From assembly GCF_902652685.1 (NCBI RefSeq), contig NZ_CACRUY010000014.1:1-64000 (forward strand): a stretch of 64,000 nucleotides of DNA. Reading direction: 5' to 3'. The notes under the pieces were generated by a model. The model saw only the letters and a program-made list of their open reading frames with translations. It did no database searches and was not told the origin of the DNA. Below, one piece after another: positions 28,776-37,441 of this stretch. Position 1 is the first letter of the stretch. Every line of letters begins with the position of its first letter. The translations under genes were made by a program, and so were the position numbers. The DNA comes from Mycobacterium sp. Marseille-P9652. Its GTDB lineage: Bacteria; Actinomycetota; Actinomycetes; Mycobacteriales; Mycobacteriaceae.

Positions 28776-29740
28776 TGGGCGATCGCGATCTTGATACGCT
28801 CGGGCACCGGGCGGCAGGCCAGGTCGAACGCGCCCTGCACGTCGCGGACGTCGAAGGTGTGCGTGAGATAGGTGCCGAGCAACCGGGGATGCTCGTCGGC
28901 GAACTTCGCTGCAGCATCCAGGACCCGCCTCCGATCCAGCGTCACACCGGATTTAAGCGTGAGGTTGTTACGCAGCATCAGGCGCATGCTGATCGGATAG
29001 GCGTCGTCGTCGGCCACGCCGAAATAGAAGACCGTGCCACCGGGGGCGGCGGCCTCGATCGCGTGGCCCAGGGTGGCAACCTGGTGTCCCACGGCCTCGA
29101 TGACGATGTCGGCCCGGTCGCCGGGCGCCAGGTGGCTCACCCATCGGTCGCTGGTGGCGCGCATCGGGTCGTCGACACCGAATGCCGTTGCGTGAGTTGA
29201 GCGGTCGACCGGGTCGACGCCGGTGACGCGCCGGGCGCCGGCCGCCATTGCCACGTAGGAGAACAGCAGGCCGATCGAGCCCTGGCCGATGATGGCGACG
29301 TGCCGGCCGGCCAGATCGGGGAGTTGCTCGCAGGCATACAAGACACAGGCCAAGGGTTGCAGGCCGATCGCCTCCGCCGGGCGCAGCGCCGGATCATACG
29401 GCGCCAACATGCCGCCATCGCTGATCACCCGTTCCATCAGCCCGTCGAACCCCGATGCCCAACCCACGACGCGATCGCCGGTTCGGTGGTCGGGGTGGCG
29501 GCTGGCGATGACCTCACCGGCCACCTCGTGAATCGGAAACCCGTCCTTTTCCGCGGCGCTGGTCCCGTCATCGCCCGGCAACCGGCCCTTGGCGCCCCGG
29601 AAGGCCGGCAGGTCGCTGCCGCAGATGCCGGCGGCCGAGAACCGCAGCAGCACTTCGCCCTCGGCCAGGTGATCGGGGGTCTTCTCGGGTATCGACGTCC
29701 GCTCGAACTGATACGGGGCGACGATGCGGTAGGACCACAC
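28772..29740 (-). CDS. Zinc-dependent alcohol/polyol dehydrogenase (MDR family)
   Basis: A 322-residue medium-chain dehydrogenase. Catalytic-zinc residues appear as Cys40 (GICGSD) and His71-Glu72, and the NAD motif GQGSIG is at 151-156. The usual four-cysteine structural-zinc lobe is absent, as in some sugar and polyol dehydrogenases. The GTG at 29740 has GGAGG upstream at a 6-base gap. It begins 1 base after the P450 stop and could oxidise the hydroxyl group that the P450 introduces. Confidence 0.85.
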   Translation of the reverse strand: MWSYRIVAPYQFERTSIPEKTPDHLAEGEVLLRFSAAGICGSDLPAFRGAKGRLPGDDGTSAAEKDGFPIHEVAGEVIASRHPDHRTGDRVVGWASGFDGLMERVISDGGMLAPYDPALRPAEAIGLQPLACVLYACEQLPDLAGRHVAIIGQGSIGLLFSYVAMAAGARRVTGVDPVDRSTHATAFGVDDPMRATSDRWVSHLAPGDRADIVIEAVGHQVATLGHAIEAAAPGGTVFYFGVADDDAYPISMRLMLRNNLTLKSGVTLDRRRVLDAAAKFADEHPRLLGTYLTHTFDVRDVQGAFDLACRPVPERIKIAIAQ

Positions 29741-29741
29741 C

Positions 29742-30953
29742 TCAGACCTCCACCGGGATCTTGTTCCATCCCCACTGGAAGCTGGACGGCAGTCGGGTCG
29801 CGGCCTGTTCCTGGATCGAATAATCGGGCACCCTGCGCAGCCATTCCTGCAGCAGGACGGCGACTTCCAACCGTGCCAGGTGGTAACCGATGCAGAAGTG
29901 CTGGCCGCGGCCGAAGGCCAGCGAGCGACGGATCGGGCGGTTCCACACGAATTCGTCGGGCTCGTCGTACTCTCGTTCGTCGCGGTTGGCCGAGGCCAGC
30001 AGCGTGATGACACGCTGGCCGGGCCGGATGGTCCGGTCGTGAAGTGTGAAGGGTTTCCGCGCCGTTCGGGCGAACCACTGCGCCGGCGCGCAGAACCGGA
30101 TCATCTCCTCGCGTGCAATCGCCACGTTGTCGGGGAGGTCGGCGCGCACCGCCGCCAGCTGGTCGGGCCGCCGGCCGAGTTCCCACAGCCCGTGGGCGAC
30201 GATCTTGGGCACCGTTTCGGTCCCGCCGATGAAGATGCAGAGCATCTGCGTGGCGGCTTCGACGTCGTCGAGCGCGGTGCCGTCGGGCAGGCGGTAGCCG
30301 AGCAGGCCGTCGACCACGGGCAGCGTGGCCCCGGACGGGTCGGCGCGGCGCCGCTGGACCGACGGGATCAGGAACTCGAGGTAGTTCGGCCTGGCCTGCG
30401 CGACCTCGACGCCGACGCCCGGTTCGGCAAGGCTGCCGGCATTGACCGACGCGAGCACCTCAGACGCGAGATCGGTTGGTATGCCAAGCAAGTCGCACAC
30501 GATGGACGCCGCCACGATACCGCCGTAGTCCTGAGTGAGGTCGAACCTGCCTTGTGGCAGCAGCACATCGAGGCGCTCGTTGGCCAGGGCGCGAATCCTG
30601 TCCTCCAGGCCGGCCACCGCCCTCGGTCGCAGCGGCAGGCTGTGCGCGCGCCGGATCTCGCCGTACAGGTCGGCGTCGAATACCGCGTGGAACGGCAGCG
30701 GGTGCAATGGCGGGTCGTCGACGGGACCGGCGTTGTGCCGGGCCAACACCGAGGCCGCGGGCAGCGTTCCCTCGGATGCGACGAAGGTGCCGTCGTTGAC
30801 TTCCAAAACGCGCCAGATGTCGTCGAAGCGGGAGAGCACGTAGGTGTCCCACTGCGGCATGTAGTACACCGGGTGCTCGTCGCGCAGAATCCGGTAGTAC
30901 GGCAACGGGTTTGCCATCACATCCGCGCCGAACGGATCGTACGAAAAGGTCAC
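29742..30953 (-). CDS. Cytochrome P450
   Basis: A 403-residue soluble bacterial P450. I-helix GGTET at 243-247, ExxR at 283-286, and heme loop FGRGQHFCIG with Cys354 as thiolate ligand are all intact. The C-helix region reads DADLYGEIRR (94-103), where most family members have a DPPxHxxxRR pattern, so the usual His is Tyr. It should hydroxylate a hydrophobic substrate; no ferredoxin gene is nearby. GTG start overlapping the upstream stop (GTGA). Confidence 0.9.
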   Translation of the reverse strand: MTFSYDPFGADVMANPLPYYRILRDEHPVYYMPQWDTYVLSRFDDIWRVLEVNDGTFVASEGTLPAASVLARHNAGPVDDPPLHPLPFHAVFDADLYGEIRRAHSLPLRPRAVAGLEDRIRALANERLDVLLPQGRFDLTQDYGGIVAASIVCDLLGIPTDLASEVLASVNAGSLAEPGVGVEVAQARPNYLEFLIPSVQRRRADPSGATLPVVDGLLGYRLPDGTALDDVEAATQMLCIFIGGTETVPKIVAHGLWELGRRPDQLAAVRADLPDNVAIAREEMIRFCAPAQWFARTARKPFTLHDRTIRPGQRVITLLASANRDEREYDEPDEFVWNRPIRRSLAFGRGQHFCIGYHLARLEVAVLLQEWLRRVPDYSIQEQAATRLPSSFQWGWNKIPVEV

Positions 30954-31654
30954 TGCAGGGGCGAGGGGGGTAGGGCTTGGAGAATCGAGTCCTCCCAGCC
31001 GTCGCGCAGGGCGGGCGCCACGCTCATCCACGTCACGAGCTCGGCGGGGGGACTCTCTTTGAATGACGGGTAGTGATTGGCGAAGCACTCCCAGCCGCCG
31101 TCCAGCGCCCAGTAGTGGATGACCTCGTTGTAGCGGAATGTGGTGGTGAAGGAACCCAGCCAACGCTTGCCGGTGCGCTCCGACCACGGGACATACAGCC
31201 GCTCCAGTTCGCGGATGTAGTCGTCTTGGCGCCCCGGTTTGGTCTGCATGATCTCCTGAATGACCAGCGGCGCGAGGAAATTGGTTCCGCGCAGCTGAAC
31301 CAGGGTTTTGTTGGAGGGGCCGGGGTACATGATGCGCCCCTCCCCCGCGGCGCCGATACCTGCCAAGAACTCCGACCATCGGCCGGCCGCGACACGGTGG
31401 CTGCCGCCGCGCGACTGGGCGGCCCCGATTCTGGCGTAGTCGGCGAAGCCATCGATCTCCCAGATGATCGTCACCTGCGGCCAGTGGCCGTTATAGGGGG
31501 TGGTCTCCCAGATGGCGAACAGCCGGGCACCGAGCTCGGCCATCATCGGCTGGTAAATGCGGGTGAACGTTTCGGTGAAGGCGTCACTTCTCCCCGTTCC
31601 CAGCGAGATCGTCTCGTGCAGGTAGAGCAGTGTGTGGCTGTAGTACTTCTTCAT
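30950..31654 (-). CDS. NIPSNAP-like dimeric alpha-beta-barrel protein
   Basis: A 234-residue protein that looks like two ferredoxin-like (dimeric alpha-beta-barrel) halves: residues about 1-105 and 115-220, each with aromatic-rich strands such as QVTIIWEIDGFADY and RYNEVIHYWALDGGW. I assign it to NIPSNAP-like proteins with moderate certainty. Members often accompany catabolic operons without a known activity. It starts 3 bases after the unknown gene upstream. Confidence 0.6.
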   Translation of the reverse strand: MKKYYSHTLLYLHETISLGTGRSDAFTETFTRIYQPMMAELGARLFAIWETTPYNGHWPQVTIIWEIDGFADYARIGAAQSRGGSHRVAAGRWSEFLAGIGAAGEGRIMYPGPSNKTLVQLRGTNFLAPLVIQEIMQTKPGRQDDYIRELERLYVPWSERTGKRWLGSFTTTFRYNEVIHYWALDGGWECFANHYPSFKESPPAELVTWMSVAPALRDGWEDSILQALPPSPLQ

Positions 31655-31657
31655 TGG

Positions 31658-32236
31658 CTAACGGCGCCAGGCCGACTCCGCGTCGACCGGCGAACAGCTG
31701 GCCATGTCGCACAGCAGCGTCTCGGTGAGATACACCGAATCGCAGGGCAATCCGGCCGCTGCCAGGGCGAAGCCCTTGAATCGGCGGGCCGCGCTGCTGA
31801 GCACATGTTGCGTCCGGGTCGTCGCGCGGTTGACGCCCAGGGGCAGCCCGTCACCCCACAGCGCCACCTCGGTCAACCGGTCGCCCAGCGCCTGGATCAC
31901 CCTGTCGCGCACGCTCGCGTGGGCGCTGAACGCCTCGGCGCTGACCGCCAGGGTCTGGCACCTCAACGCCGACAGGGATGGCCGCAGCTCGCCGTCAATC
32001 GACTGAACGCCGAGAATTCGCAGCGGGCGGCTGTCGCTGCCCGGCGGCAGGAGCGCCGTCACCTCCCACCCGGCCATCACCCGGTCGTACAGCCACCCCC
32101 CGGCCGATTGCACGACGTCGGCGACGCTGGCCGCGACGACGTCCAGTCGATATCGCAGATCCTCACCCTCCGTGCGGGGGGCCCGCGCGGCGCCGGTCCC
32201 GCGATCGTGGCTGATGTCGAACGTTGATGTGACCAT
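31658..32236 (-). CDS. Hypothetical protein, first gene of the 13-gene run
   Basis: A 192-residue soluble protein that I do not recognise. It has no signal sequence, membrane helix or nucleotide motif. A central stretch (GGWLYDRVMAGWEVTALLPPG) and a Ser/Ala-rich C-terminal helix are the only landmarks. The ATG at 32236 follows GAGGAA; an extra TTG codon precedes it. It opens a run of 13 same-strand genes and has the shared dyad 45-70 bases upstream, so it may be a regulator or accessory factor of that pathway. Confidence 0.65.
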   Translation of the reverse strand: MVTSTFDISHDRGTGAARAPRTEGEDLRYRLDVVAASVADVVQSAGGWLYDRVMAGWEVTALLPPGSDSRPLRILGVQSIDGELRPSLSALRCQTLAVSAEAFSAHASVRDRVIQALGDRLTEVALWGDGLPLGVNRATTRTQHVLSSAARRFKGFALAAAGLPCDSVYLTETLLCDMASCSPVDAESAWRR

Positions 32237-32280
32237 CAAATCGGTTCCTCGAAGGATGTGTGTGTCGTCACCCGACAGCG

Positions 32281-32306
32281 TGACACTTCAAGGGAAAATT
32301 GTAAAG
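32281..32306. promoter_or_regulatory. Shared dyad, copy 1 (upstream of the 13-gene run)
   Basis: TGACACT (32281-32287), 11 bases, TTGTAAAG (32299-32306). The core is an imperfect inverted repeat, TGACA-N14-TGTAA. It lies 45 bases upstream of the ATG at 32236 and is identical in its fixed positions to copies 2 and 3. Candidate TetR operator. Confidence 0.6.
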
Positions 32307-32330
32307 GCGACCGGCCTCGGTCAGGGGCGG

Positions 32331-33500
32331 TTACAGCCCTCGCCGGGCCTCGAGTTCGGCCAGGACCTCGTCGGTGTGCTGCCCGAGTTTTGGTGCCGCC
32401 GAACGGGGCGCCCAGGGCGTGCCGTGGAAATCGGCGGGGCTGGCCACCATCGGCACGCCGGCTTCCCCGTCCGGGACATCGACCACGCCACCGGCGGCGT
32501 GGAACTGCGCGTCGGCCACGACGTCCTCGAGGGTGTTGACCGGTGACCAGAAGAAGTCGGGTTCGCCGGCGAAGACCACCGCCCACTCGTCGAGCGGCCG
32601 GGTGGCGAAGATGCGGTCGAGTTCGGCGATCAGCTCGGTGGCGTTGGCGGCCCGCGCCCGGGCGTTGTCGAAGCGCGGGTCGCTCAGCCAATCGGTGCGG
32701 CCCACCGCGCGACACAACGCGGGCCAGTGCCGATCGGCCTCCAGCCCGACGATCCAGAACCGACGCCCGTCGCCGGCGGCGTAGTTGTTCATGCACGGGT
32801 TGCCCATGGTCTCGCGCTGCCCGACCGCGATCGGCTGCCCGGTCATCAGATACGTGTTGAGGTCGAAGCTCACGGTGTAGGCGCCCTGCCGGTACAGCGA
32901 GGTGGTCACCAGCTGGCCTGCGCCTGTGCGGTGCCGGGCGATCAGCGCGGCGCAGATGGCGGCGGCGAGCGTCATGCCGGCCGAATGGTCGCCCATGCCG
33001 CCGCGCTGGAACGGCGGGGTGTCACCCGGCCGGGTGAGCAGGTGGGCCAGACCGGCGCGCGACCAGAACGCCGCGACGTCGTAGGCCGCCCGGTCTGCGT
33101 CGGGTCCGCTCTCGCCGTACCCGGTGATCAGCCCGTAGACCAGGCGCGGGTGGCGGGCCGCCAGGGCGTCGTAGTCCAACCCGAGCCGCCGCAGCGCGCC
33201 CGGGCGGACGTTGGTCACGAAAGCGTCTGCGCCGGCGAGCAATTCGTAAGCGGCATCCCGGCCGGCGCCGGAGGACAGATCGAGCACGACGCTGCGCTTG
33301 GAGCGGTTGTCCATTTCGAAGGGCGGGTTCACGCCCAGGTCGCAGCCGAGCATGCGGCCGAACAGGCGCCCCGGGTCGCCGGACGGCGGCTCGATCTTCA
33401 CCACGTCGGCGCCCCAGTCGGCCAGGATCGCGGCGGCGGCCGGCCCGGCCACCCACACCCCGAGCTCCACGACCCTCATGCCTTCCAGCGGTCCAGCCAT
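32331..33500 (-). CDS. CaiB/BaiF family (class III) CoA-transferase
   Basis: A 389-residue class III CoA-transferase. The N-terminal GMRVVELGVWVAGPAAA and the catalytic Asp171 in GGMGDHSAG are typical. It would transfer CoA between carboxylic acids (or act as a racemase, as alpha-methylacyl-CoA racemase shares the fold), which could prime the island's acid intermediate for beta-oxidation. The ATG at 33500 has AAGGTG upstream at 6 bases; a GTG at 33509 lies inside that site. It is separated from the 13-gene run by 94 bases. Confidence 0.87.
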   Translation of the reverse strand: MAGPLEGMRVVELGVWVAGPAAAAILADWGADVVKIEPPSGDPGRLFGRMLGCDLGVNPPFEMDNRSKRSVVLDLSSGAGRDAAYELLAGADAFVTNVRPGALRRLGLDYDALAARHPRLVYGLITGYGESGPDADRAAYDVAAFWSRAGLAHLLTRPGDTPPFQRGGMGDHSAGMTLAAAICAALIARHRTGAGQLVTTSLYRQGAYTVSFDLNTYLMTGQPIAVGQRETMGNPCMNNYAAGDGRRFWIVGLEADRHWPALCRAVGRTDWLSDPRFDNARARAANATELIAELDRIFATRPLDEWAVVFAGEPDFFWSPVNTLEDVVADAQFHAAGGVVDVPDGEAGVPMVASPADFHGTPWAPRSAAPKLGQHTDEVLAELEARRGL

Positions 33501-33520
33501 GGCTGGCACCTTAACCAGCC
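33501..33520. promoter_or_regulatory. Inverted repeat at the CoA-transferase start
   Basis: GGCTGG-N8-CCAGCC is a perfect 6-base-pair repeat abutting the start codon; the loop contains the ribosome-binding site on the minus strand. It could be an operator or an mRNA hairpin. Function is not shown. Confidence 0.3.
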
Positions 33521-33634
33521 GCGCATCGACCGGGTGTACGGCCTGGCCTCCATCGGCCGCCCGAAGCGTTGACTGTGCGATGGCCCATCACCGCACGGTC
33601 GACGCGGCCCCGCGCAACTGGAAGGGTTAGCCCC

Positions 33635-34321
33635 ATGACACTGGTGGCCGGGCGCGGCCCGCTCAGCGACGACCCGGCGGGCCGGTTCTCTTCCCCGATA
33701 CCCGACGGCGTGAGCTACATCGAGCCGCACCCGCGCCGCGTCGAGGCCATCAAGGACGGCCGCATCGTGATCGACACCGAGCGGGCGCTGATGGTGCACC
33801 GGCGCGGCCACCCGCTGAGCTATGTCTTCCCCGTCGACGAGGTGGGCGACCTAACGACGGAACCCGGACCCGACGCGCCCGGCTTCGTGCGCGTGCCCTG
33901 GGATGCGGTCGACACCTGGCTGGAAGAGGGACGCGAGCTCGTCCACTACCCGCCCAACCCCTACCACCGCGTCGACTGCCGCCCAACACGACGCCGCCTG
34001 CGCGTCACCGTCGACGGCACGGTCCTCGTCGACACGGGCGACACCGTGATCCTGTTCGAAACCGCTCTCGAACCAAGGCTCTACGTCGATCCCGCGCACG
34101 TGCGCACCGACCTCCTTCGGCGCTCGGATACGACGACCTACTGCAACTACAAGGGCTATGCCACCTACTGGTCCGTCGCCGCGAACGGCCACTTGATCGA
34201 GGATGTCGCCTGGAGCTACGAGGACCCGCCGCCGGAAAGCCTTCCCGTCAGAGGCTTCCTGAGCTTCGATCAAGACCGGGTCGACGTCGACGCCGACCTG
34301 CCGCTCAGCCGCCGTAGCTAG
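33635..34321 (+). CDS. DUF427 domain protein
   Basis: A 228-residue cytoplasmic protein with two DUF427-like units (about residues 30-115 and 118-215); the second contains TTYCNYKGYATYWSV, the most conserved DUF427 stretch. The fold is known but no activity is established. The ATG at 33635 follows GAAGGG. It is divergent from the CoA-transferase, and its 3' end overlaps the convergent acyl-CoA dehydrogenase gene by 17 bases. Confidence 0.82.
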   Translation: MTLVAGRGPLSDDPAGRFSSPIPDGVSYIEPHPRRVEAIKDGRIVIDTERALMVHRRGHPLSYVFPVDEVGDLTTEPGPDAPGFVRVPWDAVDTWLEEGRELVHYPPNPYHRVDCRPTRRRLRVTVDGTVLVDTGDTVILFETALEPRLYVDPAHVRTDLLRRSDTTTYCNYKGYATYWSVAANGHLIEDVAWSYEDPPPESLPVRGFLSFDQDRVDVDADLPLSRRS

Positions 34322-35456
34322 GCCGCCCGAGCCCGAGCACATGCTGGGCGATCATGTTGCGGAACACCTCCAGGGTGCCGCCGTAGATCCCGAGCGGCAA
34401 CGCGAGCCGGTAGAGGTGTTCGGCCGCGCCGTCGCTCGCCGAGCCCGGCGCGTCGGCGGGCAGGGCGGACGCCGGTCCCATGATGTCCATCAGGTCCGGC
34501 GAGATGTCGCGCATCGTCTGCGCGATCGCGACGCGCCCGAACATGCCCGGCGTGCTCAGCGCCGCCTCCATCCGGGCGACCGCCCGCCCGAGCCGGTACC
34601 GGACCGATTCGTCGTCGACGGCCGCGACCATCGCCGCGACGGTGTCGACCACTTCGGCCATGATGTCGCCGTGCGCCGCCATCGCCGCAAGGTATTGCAG
34701 GCCATGGTCTTCCGGGTCGACCATGCCGTGCTCGGCGTCCAGGGCCGCCCGCATCACCGTCCAGCCGCCATTCGCCTCGCCGATGCGGTACAGGTCGTCG
34801 ACGCGGACGTCGCTGTAGTAGACGATGTTGGTGCGGTCGCCGTCGAGGGTCCGGATGGGCTGGATCTCGATGCCCGGTGAATCCAGCGGCACCAGAAACA
34901 TGGTGAGGTTCCGGTGTTTCCGGCCCTGCGGGTCGGTGTTGGTGAGCAGGAAGACGTATTGGGCGTTCTGCGCGTTCGACGTGAACATCTTGGAGCCGTT
35001 GATCACCCAGCCGGACCCGTCCCGCACCGCGCGCGTCTTGCAGGTCGCGACGTCCGAGCCGCCCTCGGGCTCGGTGTACCCGAGGCAGAGCCGGATGTCT
35101 CCGGACAACACCCCGGGCAGGACCCGTTCGGTGAGTTCGGGCGCGGCGAACTGCTGCACCAGCCGCGCGACGACGGAGGTGGTGCCCCAGTGATACCAGG
35201 GTGTGTGCGCTCGCGCGATCTCGAGCTGGAAGATGCGGCGGCGGACCGCGCTGTAACCGCCCTCGGTTTCCAGCTTCCAGTCCGAGGCCAGATAGCCGGC
35301 CTCGCCCAGCGCCAGATGAACCTGCTCGTCGAAGTTCTCACCGAACTCCCGCTGCCGCCGCAGCACGTCCTCGGTGACGTGCTTGGCGATGAACGCCCGT
35401 GTCTCGTCGAGGAAGGCCTGGTCCTCGGCGCTGAGCTCGACGTGGGAGAGGTCCAT
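34305..35456 (-). CDS. Acyl-CoA dehydrogenase
   Basis: A 383-residue FAD-dependent acyl-CoA dehydrogenase: N-terminal helices, LGYTEPEGGSDVATCKT (flavin and substrate motif) near 140, GWVINGSKMFTSNA, and a C-terminal helical domain ending with YGGTLEVFRNMIAQHVLG. The position of the MCAD-type catalytic Glu (YEGT) is Gly here, so a different Glu, as in isovaleryl-CoA dehydrogenase, or a partner subunit must act as base. It overlaps the LLM gene by 1 base (TGATG) and is the last gene of the thioesterase-LLM-dehydrogenase unit. Confidence 0.88.
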   Translation of the reverse strand: MDLSHVELSAEDQAFLDETRAFIAKHVTEDVLRRQREFGENFDEQVHLALGEAGYLASDWKLETEGGYSAVRRRIFQLEIARAHTPWYHWGTTSVVARLVQQFAAPELTERVLPGVLSGDIRLCLGYTEPEGGSDVATCKTRAVRDGSGWVINGSKMFTSNAQNAQYVFLLTNTDPQGRKHRNLTMFLVPLDSPGIEIQPIRTLDGDRTNIVYYSDVRVDDLYRIGEANGGWTVMRAALDAEHGMVDPEDHGLQYLAAMAAHGDIMAEVVDTVAAMVAAVDDESVRYRLGRAVARMEAALSTPGMFGRVAIAQTMRDISPDLMDIMGPASALPADAPGSASDGAAEHLYRLALPLGIYGGTLEVFRNMIAQHVLGLGRPSYGG

Positions 35457-36376
35457 CAGGCCGCTTCCACGACGAGGCTGCCGAAACGGTCAAGGGTCTC
35501 CAGCGCATGCGCCACACTGTCGCCGGGCAGCCCGACGCTCACCCAGGTGACGCCAAGCGCGGCAAGCTTTTCCAGTCCGCCCAGATAGGCGTCCGCGTTG
35601 AACTGGTCGTCGGTGGGACTGCCGCCCTCGAAGTTGGTGAAGGCGATGTCGATCGCGGACCAGTCCCGGCCCGCCGCATCGCAGCGGCGCCTCAGGTCGT
35701 CGATGCCCTCGGTGAGCCGCTGCACCGAGTCGATGACGGCGGTGCCGGCGGTCTGCGCCAGCTGCGGCGGTGCGGGGAACGGGCACCAGCCGTCCCCGTA
35801 CTGCGCCACCCGCTGGCGGGACGCCGCCGTGTTGCCGCCGATCCAGATCGGCGGGTGCGGCGACGTGACCGGGCGGGGGTGGGCGGTGATCCCGCGGGCG
35901 GTGAAGTGCCTTCCCTCGAAGGAGATGTCGTCGCCGGTCCACACCGCCCGGATCACCTGCAGCGCCTCCTCGAAGAGCTCGAGGCGCTCGTCGTAGTCGA
36001 TCCCGAGTGCCGCGAACTCCCGCTTGAGATATCCGACGCCGACGGCGAGGGTGAACCGGCCGCCGGACAGGAGGTCGAGCGTCGCCCCGGACTTGGCCAC
36101 GACGAACGGGTTTCGGTAGGGCAGCACGACGATGTTGGGGATGAGCCGCAGCCTGCTCGTGCGGGCAGCCGCAAAACCCAGTGCCACAAAGGGATCCAGG
36201 GCGTCGTGCCCGCCGGCGTCGAGCCAGCGTTGCGACGGCGCCGGATGGTCCGTGAACCCGAAGCCGTGCACCCCGGCCGCCTCGGCCGCCGCCGCCACCG
36301 TCGCGATGCCCTCCCCGGACACCAGTTCGGGGTTATAGGGATGCGTGTGCATCGGGTGGGTGATGGAGAAGCGCAT
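35456..36376 (-). CDS. LLM-class (luciferase-like) F420-dependent oxidoreductase
   Basis: A 306-residue luciferase-like TIM-barrel protein. GFGFTDHPAPSQRW, LLSGGRFTLAVGVGYLKREF and HPPIWIGGN are typical of mycobacterial F420-dependent LLM enzymes of the TIGR03619 type. It probably performs hydride transfer with F420 on an unknown substrate. Gene order and overlaps tie it to the acyl-CoA dehydrogenase downstream and the thioesterase 5 bases upstream. Confidence 0.86.
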   Translation of the reverse strand: MRFSITHPMHTHPYNPELVSGEGIATVAAAAEAAGVHGFGFTDHPAPSQRWLDAGGHDALDPFVALGFAAARTSRLRLIPNIVVLPYRNPFVVAKSGATLDLLSGGRFTLAVGVGYLKREFAALGIDYDERLELFEEALQVIRAVWTGDDISFEGRHFTARGITAHPRPVTSPHPPIWIGGNTAASRQRVAQYGDGWCPFPAPPQLAQTAGTAVIDSVQRLTEGIDDLRRRCDAAGRDWSAIDIAFTNFEGGSPTDDQFNADAYLGGLEKLAALGVTWVSVGLPGDSVAHALETLDRFGSLVVEAA

Positions 36377-36381
36377 CGCGA

Positions 36382-37269
36382 TCAGAAGCGGGAGCGGGCG
36401 TCGATGGTCGTGTCGCTGGTGCGCAGCGGACGGATCAGGGCCTCCTGGGCGAAGGACGCCAGCAGCTCACCCTGCTCGGTGTGGACGGTGCCGCGCACGT
36501 AGGACATTCCCGCACCCACCTGGGTGCTGTCGTGGGTGTAGAGCAGCCAGCCGTCCCAGCGGACCGGTTCGTGGAACGCGATCGAGATGCTCATCGGGGC
36601 GGTCGACACGGTCAGGTGCGCCTGGCTCGTGCCGATGCCGGGATGCGCGCGCATGGTGGTCGAGATGCCCAAGTGCCCGGTGAAGTATGCGACGAGCGCC
36701 TTGGCCAGGTCGTCCCTGGAGGGAATCGGCTCGTAGCGGACCCACGCGTGCAGCTCCGGCGGCCCCACTTCGTCGGGACTGTTGACGTCGACGACGTCGA
36801 CCACCCGCACCTCCCGTCCGATCATCGGCATCTCACACGGGTTGGCCTCGGCGGGCGAGGCCACCTCCGGCCGCGGTTGGTGGTGACGGATGACGTCGCC
36901 ACTCGGCACGTCGGCCAGCACCGTCACGCTCATGCAGCGACGGCCGTTCTGCATCACGGCGACGATCGCGGTCGCCGTCGAGCGGCCCTCGTGCACCACG
37001 TCGAGGGCGAGCTCGGCGGGTGGCCCGACCGCGACAGCCCGCGAGAACACCGCGTGCGCCGAGCGCACGGATTTGCCCGGGAATCGTTTGGCCACAGCGA
37101 CTATCGCCTGCGCGACCACCTGGGTGCCCTCGACCACCTGGCGGCCGTCGTCGCCCGCGATCCCGGTGTCGGCGGCGAACCGGTCGGTCCCGTCTGCCCG
37201 CACATCAAAAAGGTCGAGCAGGCTGTCCACCGACCACTGCGTCTGATCAGAATCTGTGGTCAATTCCAC
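36382..37269 (-). CDS. TesB-like acyl-CoA thioesterase (double hotdog)
   Basis: A 295-residue double-hotdog thioesterase of the TesB/acyl-CoA thioesterase II type, with AHAVFSRAVAVGPP in the first half and FHEPVRWDGWLLYTHDST, the usual conserved FHRP-like site, in the second. It would hydrolyse acyl-CoA. GTG at 37269 was chosen for the GGAGAGG upstream; a TTG two codons later is also possible. The shared dyad (copy 2) lies 35 bases upstream. Confidence 0.85.
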   Translation of the reverse strand: MELTTDSDQTQWSVDSLLDLFDVRADGTDRFAADTGIAGDDGRQVVEGTQVVAQAIVAVAKRFPGKSVRSAHAVFSRAVAVGPPAELALDVVHEGRSTATAIVAVMQNGRRCMSVTVLADVPSGDVIRHHQPRPEVASPAEANPCEMPMIGREVRVVDVVDVNSPDEVGPPELHAWVRYEPIPSRDDLAKALVAYFTGHLGISTTMRAHPGIGTSQAHLTVSTAPMSISIAFHEPVRWDGWLLYTHDSTQVGAGMSYVRGTVHTEQGELLASFAQEALIRPLRTSDTTIDARSRF

Positions 37270-37303
37270 CTCGCCTCTCCCACGTCGCGGTCCTCGCTCA
37301 GCG

Positions 37304-37329
37304 TGACACTCGGCGCACAATTTGTAAAG
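37304..37329. promoter_or_regulatory. Shared dyad, copy 2 (upstream of the thioesterase-LLM-dehydrogenase unit)
   Basis: TGACACT (37304-37310), 11 bases, TTGTAAAG (37322-37329), same orientation relative to the gene as copy 1. Located in the 159-base divergent region between the thioesterase and the SMP-30 gene. Confidence 0.6.
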
Positions 37330-37415
37330 CCGACGAGGCGTGGTCCACGGCGCGAGCGGAAGGCGCTGCGCGCCAAGGCAATCGCGGTCACATTGACACC
37401 GACACCTTCGGTACG

Positions 37416-37441
37416 TGACACTTTTTCGATGTTTTGTAAAG
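37416..37441. promoter_or_regulatory. Shared dyad, copy 3 (at the SMP-30 gene start)
   Basis: TGACACT (37416-37422), 11 bases, TTGTAAAG (37434-37441). It spans the proposed ATG at 37429, so a bound regulator would block transcription or the gene start lies a little further downstream. Confidence 0.6.

Noticed and set aside
37270-37428. The shared dyad read as a -35/-10 promoter (TTTACA with 17-base spacing)
   Set aside because: The hexamer at the -10 position is CACGCT or CACGTA, which does not fit TANNNT; the conserved bases and symmetry fit an operator better.
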